Shown one piece after another: positions 24,331-35,756 of a DNA stretch of 64,000 nt. The DNA is from Lenzites betulinus (Eukaryota; Basidiomycota; Agaricomycetes; Polyporales; Polyporaceae): the NCBI GenBank assembly GCA_022264855.1, contig JABYQU010000013.1, positions 310,001-374,000 of the forward strand, given 5' to 3'. Below the pieces are notes generated by a model that saw nothing but the letters and a program-made list of their open reading frames with translations, did no database searches and had not been told where the DNA came from. Position 1 is the first letter of the stretch. The number at the start of each line of letters is the position of its first letter. The translations under genes and the position numbers were made by a program.

Positions 24331-26545
24331 TCAGTAGACGATGATCTTGTCCAGGTCCGCAGCATAGTCTGCAAATGAGCGGGTGCATCGTCAGTCGAGT
24401 GTTCAGTTGAATCGCGCCACCCCTCGCGACAGTGTAGGAGAGACGACACGTACTGCTCTGTCCGGCGCTGAAAGTGATGGTGTTCGACCCAGAGCGGAGG
24501 TTGAGCTGCACCGGGATGCTGAGCACGACCCCTCCGCCGCCGGTGTTGGGCTGGTCCAGATTCACGCTCGCGCCTCCGTTGACGCTGCAAAAGCGCTCAG
24601 TCGCATCGTTAATCGTGTTGTAGAACACTCCCGGCATACCTGATAGTCGTGTTCCGCCAGGACGAGTCGCCGTTCGCGATATAGAGCGCGACCCATTGGG
24701 CGGTGCCACGGCCTTGCACGGTGATGGTGACGGTGCCCCCATTGCCTGATATTTAGTTATTAGCACGAGTTTTGCACTCTCACTGCGTGGGCAATGGTGT
24801 ACGCACCGAGGTAGCCCACTGCTGTGCCGCCGGAGAAGCCCGAGTTGCTGAGCAGCCTGGAGGATCCGCCCAGCTGACCACTCTCGGCTTCGTATGAGGT
24901 CCCCGAGGCGACCGAGTACGTACCTACCAGACCATCCAGACGACGTCAGTTCTGTGGTACGAAAACTGGGTTAGACAGCAGTGAGCGTCTCACCGGCGGC
25001 GAGGTTGACGCTCCAGACATCAGCATGCACAAGCTGAGGGGTCCCGCTGGAGAAATCGAGCGGGTACCAGATGTACTGGCTGCTGCCGAGGATGTTCGAG
25101 CGCCAGCGGTCGCCCATGTAGATCGCGTTTGATCCGAGAGGGAGGTCGTACGCGTTCTGGGAGTAGTACGTCCGTACGGCTTCGGGAGCGATGTCTGCCT
25201 GGGCCGACCATGGACCGGAAAGCGACTGCAGGCCATACCGGTATTATTAGTTGAAGGCATCTGTGGACAAATCACGATGGGAAGGCTGACGCACCGTGGC
25301 CTGGAACGCTTTGTTGGGGTTCGGGTCCCAGCCGCTCGTGTGCGAAGCAATGAGCCAGTATACCTGAAATGAGCGTTACAAAGAGTGACCCAAGCAGCAG
25401 CTGACGAGCGATACGTACGCCGTTACGTTTCACGATGCCAGGGGCCTCAAGAGTCGCACCTGCCCGAATAAACACGTCAGCCGACATCCTCACGCAGGAA
25501 CTGCGATCTGAAACTGACGGTTGAGTTGGCTCGCGACGGTAGTGACATTGTAGTAGTTGGCGTCCAACCGCGTTATTTTGAAATTCTGGTTGTTGTCCGA
25601 CGCGTACAGAAGGTATGTGGTGCCTGCGGTGTCAATCGAAAACGCAACCTTGAGTATTATCTGCCGACACGACGTGATTGATTGCACGGCGTACCGTCAT
25701 CTGCGGTAAGCAGGCAATTAGACTCATCATCTCATGGCAAAGAAGCAATTGCGTGAGTGTGATGCGTACCATCCTGGAATAGACCTTCGTCGCGAGAATC
25801 TGCGCCCAGAGGCTTCCAGCTGCCCTTGTAGGTGAAAGGACCACATGGGGTCTTCGCCGTGGCTACTCCGACCATCGCCGCTCCATAGCTGTAGAATGTA
25901 TGTGAGTGCCAAGGTCGCGGGATATCCTCACCATACAGTGTGCCGGACTTACTTCGACGTATCAGAGTGGAACCACATGACGTATTCCGAGTTCTAGGAC
26001 TTCATGTAAACAGCCAGCGCTGGGGATGGTGACAACTTTGATTTTTCTACCTTGGTATTGAATACGACTATACGGTACATTGTGTGAGAGTCAAACCCGA
26101 TTGACCCGCACCACATTGGCTACGAACCTTTAGGCCTCTCTACCACGTTGCTCGTGGAGATCATCGTCCCTGCTACGGGGCTGAGCGCATCGTTGTGACG
26201 GGTCCAGGAGACCAAGTCAGTGGACTGATGAGATATGTTAGTAGGCGGAACACCATGTCACTTGCTACATCACGTACGGAGTAGCATGAGACGGCCTTGA
26301 ACAGTGCACTGTTGTGCGACTTGTCCTCTCCGAACCAGTAGAATGTGCTCCCGACCTTAACAGAAATGCTCGGATCGCGCAAGTGCATGATGCCGCCAAA
26401 TGTTTACCTTCAGTATCCCTGCGCCATGCGCTTGGATAGCGTTGCCACTAGTATCCTTCCAGGGGGCCCCGGGAACAATGACCGACTGGCCGTTGACCAG
26501 GAGCAGTCCCGCGAAGGCCGAGAACGCCAGCAGCAAAGAGAACAT
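24331..26545 (-). CDS. secreted exo-beta-1,3-galactanase, GH43 with CBM35
   Basis: Predicted to release galactose from the beta-1,3-galactan backbone of plant arabinogalactan proteins. A signal peptide (MFSLLLAFSAFAGLLLVNG) is followed by the five-bladed GH43 domain: IQAHGAGILK, STFYWFGEDKSHNSALFK, TISTSNVVERP-type region, YVMWFHSD-type region, ATLEAPGIVKRNG, YYSQNAYDLPLGSNAIYMG and YIWYPLDFSSGTPQLVHAD. A C-terminal CBM35 starts at YEAESGQLGGSS and ends DYAADLDKIIVY. The gene has many short introns. In the characterised white-rot homologue of subfamily GH43_24, Glu acts as acid and Gln as base; the equivalent Glu (TLEAPG) and Gln (YSQNA) are both present, so activity is likely. A TATA-like TTAAATA on the minus strand (26586-26594) lies about 45 bases upstream of the start. 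Confidence 0.9.
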
Positions 26546-27669
26546 CGCAGCGGGGATTTGACAACAACATCAGCCCCGGGTAACGGTATTTAAGCAGCCA
26601 AGTTCTGAATTCCCCAAGCGTGTTCGGGCCGCCTTGCATCATCGGTTGCTCCTCGGCGAGGTACAGAGAAGTCTGAACCTCCGTCATTGCAGAAGGGCGC
26701 GGAGCTACAACCGCACGGTCTATTGGGCGCATGATGCGAATGCCGGTTGGAGACCAAGGATCAGAGGGTATGGTCATGGACGCTGTAGCCTTTCTGGAAC
26801 TGAGAATCCGTTGCCCAGACAGTGCAAGGGCTCGTATCTCGCGGATCCGTGATGTCCTACACCGGTGTCCTGCGGGCCGCAAGTAAGGGCGTCCAATGCG
26901 CGTGGCTTTATAGGGTACGGGATCATCACGCTGGGTCTGTATACGAGGCCACCGGGTCCGAAGAAGAGCAGGGAGCACAGGTGCAAACCAGGCAGCGGTG
27001 CATCCAGTATAAAGCCTCCTGCTACTGAGAGCGGACATGTGAGCAGGGGTGGAAGCACGACAATCGGACACCCATGTGGAAAGGTAACTTACCGTCTGGG
27101 CTTGCTTCATACTTCTTCGAAGGCTTCACAGCGCATGCACGAGGAGATCCCCCGACCCATGACCTGCACGAACTACCCAGAATGCTTAGGCCAAACGGAG
27201 AAAGCCACGGCCAGGCGTCCCGGCATGTTGAGTTTGTGAGGTCATCGCGTCCTCTATACCCCCCTCCACGCGCGGCACGACGTCCCCCTTCTGCTTACCT
27301 GGTGCTGTGTTACATACTCGCCTGATGCGCCGCACGCATCTTGTATTCGGCCGGACGACTCGGACTAAGCAGACGCCGCAGCATGCGCGCATACGACGTC
27401 GGGCCGCGCAGGTACCTCCGGCGCATCGATAGGAGGATTCAGATCCAGCCACGGCGAGAAATTGAGACGCGGGAGGAAGATCGTAAGACGGAACGAGCGG
27501 AAGGCCTTTGGACGCATGGGATGAATCGCCGCTGACGAGGCCGTGGCCGTGGCCGTATTCGCAGAGGCTGCTGGTGGGAGTCACTCCGTAAGAGTTACTT
27601 TGCCCAGCCACCGTCTCTCGTGTGCCCCGTTCGCCACTCCCCTCCGTCTTCCTCTCGCCATCCACGACG
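26546..27669. promoter_or_regulatory. divergent intergenic region, galactanase / PDX1
   Basis: About 1.1 kb between two divergently read genes. Open frames on both strands, including a 220-codon one on the minus strand at 26448-27110, have no motif and overlap the galactanase start, so they were rejected. It contains a TATA-like element for the galactanase at 26586-26594. Otherwise nothing was recognised. Confidence 0.4.
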
Positions 27670-29268
27670 ATGACTACTCCCGCACAAAGCCAGAGCCAGA
27701 CCCCCGTCAGCGGCCTCGCGACCCCGCCCGTCACCCACGGCGTCGGGAACCCCTCGGGGACGCCTGTGGTCGCGCCCACCCGCTCCAAGGACAAAGATGT
27801 GACCAGTGGGAGTTTGGGCACGTTCGGGGTAAGTTTCTTTGACACCTTGTTAGCGATGCTGTTTTGACATAGTCGGGTGCGTTGTTGTGTGCATGAAGGT
27901 CAAGTCCGGACTCGCCCAGATGCTCAAGGTAAGCAGATCACAAGAGCGATCTTACCGGACCCTGAGATATTCTGCGCATCCAGGGCGGAGTTATTATGGA
28001 CGTCATCAACGCCGAACAAGCACGCATAGCCGAGGAGGCTGGTGCTTGCGCCGTTATGGCCCTCGAAAGAGTGCCTGCGGATATTCGCGCTAACGGTGGC
28101 GTCGCTCGCATGGTGAGTCCAATGTGGCGTTCTATGGGACAGGGCTGATTTAGGTGCATAGAGCGACCCTAAAATGATAAAGGAGATTGTTGATGCCGTC
28201 ACCATTCCTGTGATGGCGAAAGTGCGCATAGGACACTTCGTTGAAGCACAGGTGCGTGCGCATACATGCGTGCAACTTTTGTTGGCGTGGTGTTCTCATG
28301 TCATGTTATGTTCATCTCCTGTCACAGATCCTCCAAGCCATCGGTATCGACTACATCGACGAATCGGAGGTGCTCACGCCTGCGGACGAGGAACATCACA
28401 TCAACAAGCACGCATTCAAGATCCCCTTTGTCTGTGGCGCGCGTAATCTTGGCGAGGCGCTGCGTCGCATCTCGGAGGGTGCTGCATTCATCCGCACCAA
28501 GGGTGAAGCAGGTACCGGTAATGTCGTCGAGGCAGTACGGCACCAGCGGGCGGTCATGAGCGAGATCCGAAAGGCGAGCGTAATGAGTGAGGAAGAACTC
28601 TACGCCTACGCAAAGGACCTCCAGGCGCCATTTCACCTCGTGAAGGAAGCGGCGCGCACTAAGCGTCTGCCGGTCGTGAACTTCGCCGCCGGTGGTATCG
28701 CTACGCCCGGTACGTCCATATGGGGGTTTGAAATTTTTAGCATGGACTAACCCTTGCTGCCCTTGAAGCCGACGCCGCCCTCATGATGCAGCTTGGTTGC
28801 GATGGAGGTGAGCATCTTACAGCGTCCATACCGGCGCATAGTGTAACAATTTTCTCTCTCACAGTGTTCGTCGGCTCCGGCATCTTCCATGTAAGTGCGG
28901 TAATTTGTAGAAGTGGACACTTCCACTAACGCCCGTTACAGTCTGGAGACCCTGCAAAGAGGGCGCGCGCCATCGTTCAGGCGGTTTGTGCCTTTCAGCT
29001 TCTCGTCGGCATGTCGCACATCTCACGTACCTCGTAGGTTACTCACTTCAACAACCCGAAAGTTTTGGCGGAGGTAGGGAACGCCGCGATTCCCCGGGCG
29101 CCTGAGAGACTGACGTTGCGGATATAGATCTCTGAAGACCTCGGCGAGGCAATGGTCGGGCTGACCATGTAAGCTCATCGATCTCCATGTTGGGTTACAC
29201 GGTCTTACGTTTGACAACCTAGCGATAACAACTTGAAGGGTGGAAAATTCGCGAACCGCGGCTGGTAG
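27670..29268 (+). CDS. SNZ1: pyridoxal 5'-phosphate synthase subunit PDX1/Snz
   Basis: Synthase subunit of the DXP-independent vitamin B6 pathway; it makes pyridoxal phosphate from ribose 5-phosphate, glyceraldehyde 3-phosphate and ammonia supplied by the PDX2/Sno glutaminase. About 340 residues in a (beta/alpha)8 barrel. The N-terminal extension ([12 protein letters not shown]) precedes [10 protein letters not shown], which is its own 30-base exon (27899-27928). Then come [46 protein letters not shown] with the imine-forming Lys, [29 protein letters not shown] with the second Lys, and [13 protein letters not shown]. The C-terminus is [12 protein letters not shown]. All catalytic elements are intact. 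Small introns interrupt mainly the first and last quarters. No PDX2 gene is in the window. Confidence 0.95.
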
Positions 29269-29559
29269 ATGTATCGTTAGTGAACCTTGGTACGCACGCA
29301 TGCCACCGCCAATGTCCGCCTCCGCCGACTATATTCGCTAACCCCGACGGCAGATGTTGGCATTAGATAGAGATTAAACCAAAGACCTCGTGTACCCTTG
29401 AGTGTTGTACTATCCTCATTTTCTTGTATAACCTCCATTCATAACAACGCTGCTCGGGAATAGACACCTTGCATAGTGACGTCATTGTATGCGCGCGCTT
29501 ACCGCCATATTCGTGGGGCACCGGGCGCCTCCCGCACACTCCTCTTCACGACCACAGCC

Positions 29560-30110
29560 ATGTCCCTCGTCCAGAAGCTGCAAAACAAACTCTCACATGG
29601 AACGCAGGACGCCGCTCCCGCATCACCACAGCAAAAACTGAAAGATTTCATCGCCGTGCGTGTCGTGCTCCGGTCGGCGTGCCACAACCGCCGTTCCGCG
29701 CGCCGGAGGACCTGCAGCCCGACACGGACGATACTGACGCGTGCATCTCCGGCAGGAGGACCCCAAGTCGGTGTACACATTTGACAGCGAGCGCGATGCC
29801 CCGCGCTCGGAGCTCTGCAGGGAAGGGAAGGAGAAGGGGCGGAAATGTATCCAGGTGCGCCGCGCGCGAGCCTCCTATCGCATCGCACCCCGCGCGTGAG
29901 GCGCCCGGTATTGAACGTGTGTGCGCCCCCGACAGATGGAGATGTATTCGACGCAGCTCTTCCAGGCGATGCAGGTGCGTGCAGTCCATTCATGCATGGC
30001 GTGCGATGACCGACGCGTACTTGTTTTTGCAGGATCAAGGGTTCTTCTGCGCCCTTCCTATGGACCCTACGCGGACACACATGGAATGCAAGCCGATACC
30101 CAAGAATTAA
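29560..30110 (+). CDS. small Cys-containing protein of about 103 residues
   Basis: Not recognised, but the gene model is coherent. Exons 29560-29655 and from 29756, then a 39-base exon (MEMYSTQLFQAMQ) and a last exon ending at 30110, all join in phase 0 with GT..AG ends. The protein starts MSLVQKLQNKLSHGTQ. It has VYTFDSERDAPRSELC and ends CKPIPKN. Four cysteines occur, spaced C-x8-C and C-x12-C, so it is not a twin CX9C protein. An upstream in-frame Met (29476) would add 28 residues. No membrane segment or signal peptide is present. It could be a small metal-binding or redox protein, but this is only suggested by the cysteines. Confidence 0.6.
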
Positions 30111-30252
30111 TTTTGTGGGACCTTCGCCCGCGCTCGCGATTGGACACCGCAAATGACCACATGTATTACTAGCCGCATCATGTACCCCCGATTATAATGG
30201 TGTTTGATAAACACGCCGTGCCAGTCATATGAATACAGCGTGTTCCCGTAGG

Positions 30253-32193
30253 TCAGGATACCAGTGAGACATTATCCATGCCCAGCATCCCAATCTCGGC
30301 CTTCTCGATCGCCGCCTCAGCGATTTCCCGCCGCTTCTCCGCCATTCTCAAGTCTATGGTGGACAGATCATACTCTTGCAGCGCCCGCTGGGTGGCCGTG
30401 GCGACTTGCACATATTCCCTGTCAATCTGCAAGCGCTGCGTGCGGATGCGGGCAATCTGCGGATGTTCATGTTCACGTCAGCTCGTGCGAGGCAGAAATT
30501 CCGACTTACCTCTGCCATAATTTCAGAGGAGGCGCTGGATCTGGGTTGGTAAACAGGGAGAGCCGGGCTCGGAGCACTACTCTCCGCGGCCGCAGAGGCC
30601 GGAGGGGCGGGACTTTCCGTCTTGACCGGATGAGACGCCGTATTACGACGGGCCCAGTCAGGCTTGAGCGGCAGGCTGGGGACGGGTTGCACGACATGGG
30701 GAGGCGTCCCTGCGACGGCCTGGGATATCGGACCCCGCATACGCGGTCCAGTGGGAGGAGATTTTGACCGTCGCTTTCGTACCGGCTTTTGGTCCACCTC
30801 GGGTTCTGGTTTGGGTGGCAGAGACGGAAGGGTCGGCGTGGTCGGTATCGGAGAAGACGCTGGGGCTGAGCCAGCCTGTGCAGGAGAAGCTAGGCGGGAG
30901 GCGACAGTAGAAAGAGGGGCAGACATGAGAGCGGGCTCGGGGGCTACAGAGGCGCTGGAAGCGGGCTCAAGCTCTTCAGAGGCATCCCCCATCTTCACGT
31001 CGCCATCTGGTTCGGCCTTGGATTCTATAGGAGTCGCTATGAGAGGCAATGGCGGAGGTGGTGTCAAGCGCGACGGAGACTTCGTAGGTGGTAGCACATG
31101 GCGTTTCGGCGGGGGCGTCTGTGTCGGCGAGCGAGTGCGAGAACGCGAGCGGCTGGGAGGTGTCGGCGTGCGTTTCCTGGGAGGTGGAGTCCGCCTGCGT
31201 GGAGGTGACTTTGACCGCCGTCGCGAAGGCGACTTTGACCGCCTTCGCGAAGGTCGGCGCTCCCTTTCTCTATAGTCTCTCGAAGGACCTGCTCCTCCTG
31301 GGCCATACCGTCTTCGCCTGTCAGGTGTTGGACTACGGCGACTGGACGCCCACCTACGCTCGCTGTCGACCGGCGAGCGCTCCCGGCGTGCACGCGGTGG
31401 AGGGTGCGGGCTTGGTCCAATTTCTCCAGGGGATGCAGGACGTATAGGCCGCGATCGTTCCACCTTATAAGGGGACGAAGGACCGCTGGCGGGTAGCGGA
31501 GGCTGCGAGGTCAGACGGCGTTTCGGAGAGGACGGCGTGCGTGCTCTGCTCGCCGGCGAGCGCGAACTTTGGTCTGGCGCCTTTGTAGGGGCTGGTAAAG
31601 TCAGTTACCATTGGTATACACCAGTGAAGTCACGTACCGACGCGCTTGGGCGGTGACTTTGACGGTCTCGGAATCCATTTTCGTTCTGGCTCAAGCTCGC
31701 GCGGGCGTTCACGGCCAAACCTTCTCTCGTCCTCGCGCGGCCTTGCCCATTCGCGTTCCCTCGAAGCAGGGCGATCCCTCCGCTCCCTCTCGTGGCCTCT
31801 GCGGATGTCCTCCCTCGGCAAGTCATCCCTTGGTCTTGCCCTATGATCGTCGCGCCTCTCCCAATCGCGCTGCCGGAACCTGTCGTCCTCGCGCCGGTCG
31901 TAGTAGGCACCGACGTACGTGTCCATAGGTGGCGGAGGAGGCCGCGCGCGGTACGTGTCTACGGGCGGGCGCCCTGGCACGTATGAGTCCATGGGCGGCG
32001 GCGCTCGCGTTCGAGGCGGAGAGCGTGGCGGATATATATGCCGTTCTCCCCCTCGTGGTGGATAGCGGTCAGAGGGTGGAGGATAAGCAGCAGGGGGTGG
32101 TAATGGTGGTGGAAGACGTCCGTAGTCTCTTGGGTCCCCGGGTGGGTAGCGCGGAGGATAGCCGAACTCAGGTTTTGGAGGTAAATGAGACAT
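30253..32193 (-). CDS. Arg/Ser- and Pro-rich nuclear protein (SR-like)
   Basis: Long low-complexity protein of roughly 590 residues. It starts MSHLPPKPEFGYPPRYPPG, continues with Pro/Tyr/Arg-rich repeats (PPMDSYVPGRPPVDTYRARP), a charged RE/RD region, then an RS segment with RRPSRRRSKSPSRRRSKSPP. After an acidic Pro/Ser-rich stretch, the last exon (ending at 30253) encodes a charged helix, LQIDREYVQVATATQRALQE to EIAEAAIEKAEIGMLGM, that may form a coiled coil. No RRM or other folded domain was seen. RS-rich composition suggests a splicing-related nuclear protein. It sits head to head with cyclin L, whose relatives act with SR proteins, which fits but does not prove this. At least two introns (near 31463-31630 and near 30460-30515). 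Confidence 0.7.
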
Positions 32194-32426
32194 TGCAGCA
32201 AATACTTGTCATCCGCGGGCACAGTAAAGTAAAGAAGCTGAGCGAAGACTCCAAGACAGGTGAGTTGGCGGTGTGGTGAGCAGGCTGAGGTTGTGGTGGA
32301 TCGGCAAGGAGCGTGCGGTCGATGTTGTAGCGTGTTTGCGAGTCTTTCACTCTTCGTCCACCACCCTCAGCCACAGCTTGGCCACAACGGCACCCCTGCG
32401 TCTTCGTCTGCCCATCCTTGCTGCTT
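32194..32426. promoter_or_regulatory. bidirectional promoter, RS protein / cyclin L
   Basis: A 233-base interval between start codons on opposite strands. It probably serves as a shared promoter. No TATA box is obvious. Confidence 0.45.
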
Positions 32427-33477
32427 ATGTCTACCTCGCTATACCCTCTGGCCTCCCTAGCGCAAATAGAGAAGACCCCATCACGTGAGGATGGCATTCC
32501 GGAGGAGCTAGAACTCGACCTCCGCGCGTTTGGGTGCAAACTGATCCACGAGGCCGGCATTCTGCTGCGACAGTGAGTGCGGACACTTTCCAATGGGAAT
32601 AACACCTTGCTGAAACACGCAAGGACAGAAAACAAGTGGCCGTGGCCACCGCGCAGATTTTGTTCCAGCGGTTCTGGTATGTTACGTCCATGAAGCAGTT
32701 CGGCATCGGGGTAGGCGCTCTCCCTCTTCCGTCTGCAACCCCCGCTCACAGTCCCAGGACATCGGAATGGGTGCGCTATATCTAGCCTCAAAACTTGAGG
32801 AGTGCCCAGTCCGGATGCGCGACCTCATCAACGTATACGACCTGCTCCTCCAACGGACCGCGCACAGGCTCAAGCACGCCCCCGAGCCCGCGTCCTCCGG
32901 GATCCCCAGCCCGGAATTCAAATACGTGCCAATGTCGTACTTTGGCAACACGTTCTACGACCTCAAGGACGCGCTCGTCGTCGCCGAGATGCAGATCCTT
33001 AAGCGGCTCGGGTTCAACGTGCACGTCGTGCTCCCGTACGGCACGCTCGTCAACTACCTCCGCCTGCTCGGCCTCACCGAGCGCGAGGACGTCTCGACCA
33101 AGGCCTGGGGTTACCTCAACGACGCGCGAGTATCTCCCCCGTTCCTTCCCTGAGCTACCGTTCACGTTGACGCCTCGGCGGTGTTTAACAGGTTGCAGGC
33201 CCCGGTGTACGCGCTCTACGCCGTCCCCACCATCGTGAGCGCGGCGATAATGCTCGCTACGAGACAGCTGGGCATCGCGCTTCCCTCGTCTCCTGAGAGC
33301 TGTTGGTGGGAGCTGTTCGACGCCGACTGGGAAGACGTCTGGAGCGTCGCTGGGTACATCATGCGGCTCTACCGCGAACGTAGTCCGGAGGACCAGGCGC
33401 GAGTCCTGGGCCTGGTATCGAAAAAGGGCATCCGGACATGGCTCGATGATAATGTACCTGCTAGCATCCAGAGCTAA
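32427..33477 (+). CDS. cyclin L-like regulatory cyclin
   Basis: Cyclin of the L/K/T transcription-and-splicing class, expected to activate a CDK11-type kinase. About 280 residues. Exon 1 starts MSTSLYPLASLAQIEKTPS and includes GIPEELELDLRAFGCKLIHE. The cyclin box then shows VAVATAQILFQRFWYVTSMK, GALYLASKLEECPVRMRDL, and after an insertion FYDLKDALVVAEMQILKRLG and NVHVVLPYGTLVNYLRLLGL. The second box contains YALYAVPTIVSAAIMLATRQ. The exon 1-2 join (CA + A) keeps Gln and the frame. Metazoan cyclin L carries a C-terminal RS domain; here the protein stops soon after the second box at PASIQS, so that tail is absent. Its head-to-head neighbour is an RS-rich protein. Confidence 0.85.
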
Positions 33478-33973
33478 CCTGGGTTCATGCCCGTTTCCTT
33501 TCACTCGCTAGATGTAGTCTACTTATCACGTCATTTATGTTACAATGTTCACGCAAGTCTGACGATATGCGTTAGTCTTATCGGAGCCATACTCTTGGTG
33601 GAATTGACTCGAGTCTGGAGGCCACGGAATGCTGTAGCAGCGTGGTAGCAGAGTTGTCTGTACTGTGAACACACGGGGATGCATTCACATCGGTCACAAG
33701 CTAGATTCTGCCACCCACGACCTGTCCTACTTCGTAGTTCAGGAATAATAGGTACAACGAACTACATCTAGGAGGTGCCGAGGAGGGGGCACGTCCTCCC
33801 AGACAGTCGCTAGATGAAACAAGGAAAGAATGAACGAGACGAGTCCAACAACAAAGGCTGTAAGCATAGATTACGATGAAGAGACCATTCCAGAATCGCC
33901 CCCAACTACGGTATGCACGCCCATCGTTCTAGATCGGCATGCCGGCCGCAACACGACACGACGGACGAGACGC
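33478..33973. other. convergent 3' spacer
   Basis: Holds the 3' UTRs of cyclin L (+) and Ypt1 (-). AT-richer than the genes. No ORF or repeat was supported. Confidence 0.5.
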
Positions 33974-35163
<1,190 letters not shown>

Positions 35164-35756
35164 GGTGTCCGAGTGGTCTTGAGGGTAACGAGGAGGACGT
35201 GTGTGGTCTTGCGGGAGGTCGTGGAGGGAGGAGGATGAGGAGTGCGGAAGGGCGCAGGCGGTGGTTGTGACGCGTGTCGCTGTGTTTGGCAATTGCACAT
35301 GCCCGGCAAACGCCCTCTACGCGCTCTCCCACCGCCCGCCCGCACAGCCGTTACTCTGCACCCGCCCTCGCCGAGCACGACCCCCGAGCTCCTCAGCGCA
35401 GGTGCACGACCATGGTGGGTGGCTATCTGATCAATGCAGACGCTACAGCGGAATATCAGAGCCTGCGGACGGAGGCACACGTCCTGCCATCAACGCGCCG
35501 AGCAACCTATATCGAGGTACGTCCCTCCGCGAGATGCTCCCAGGGAGCGTGGACGACAGCGATAAGCGTGCAGCGCTGGTAGCTTCGGGAAGGCTGGTTA
35601 GGACTAAAATGCGAGGAAAGCGAATTTTCGGTCGCGATCGGGGCCACACTACCAGACCAACGTAGTAGTGTCTGCCTCATACCAGTTGTTAGCCTCCGAC
35701 AAGAAACAAAGTAAACATGGCTCAAGCCCCGGACAGCTCACCTGTTCTCCGCCGAC
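35164..35756. promoter_or_regulatory. divergent intergenic region, Ypt1 / protease
   Basis: About 590 bases between starts on opposite strands. GC-rich on the Ypt1 side. No supported ORF; presumably both promoters and 5' UTRs. Confidence 0.4.

Noticed and set aside
26448..27110. 220-codon ORF on the minus strand upstream of the galactanase
   Set aside because: No motif; it overlaps the galactanase signal-peptide exon in another frame and its composition is noise-like.
30664..31275. 203-codon plus-strand ORF, Gly/Val-rich
   Set aside because: Shadow of the Arg/Ser/Pro-rich minus-strand gene.
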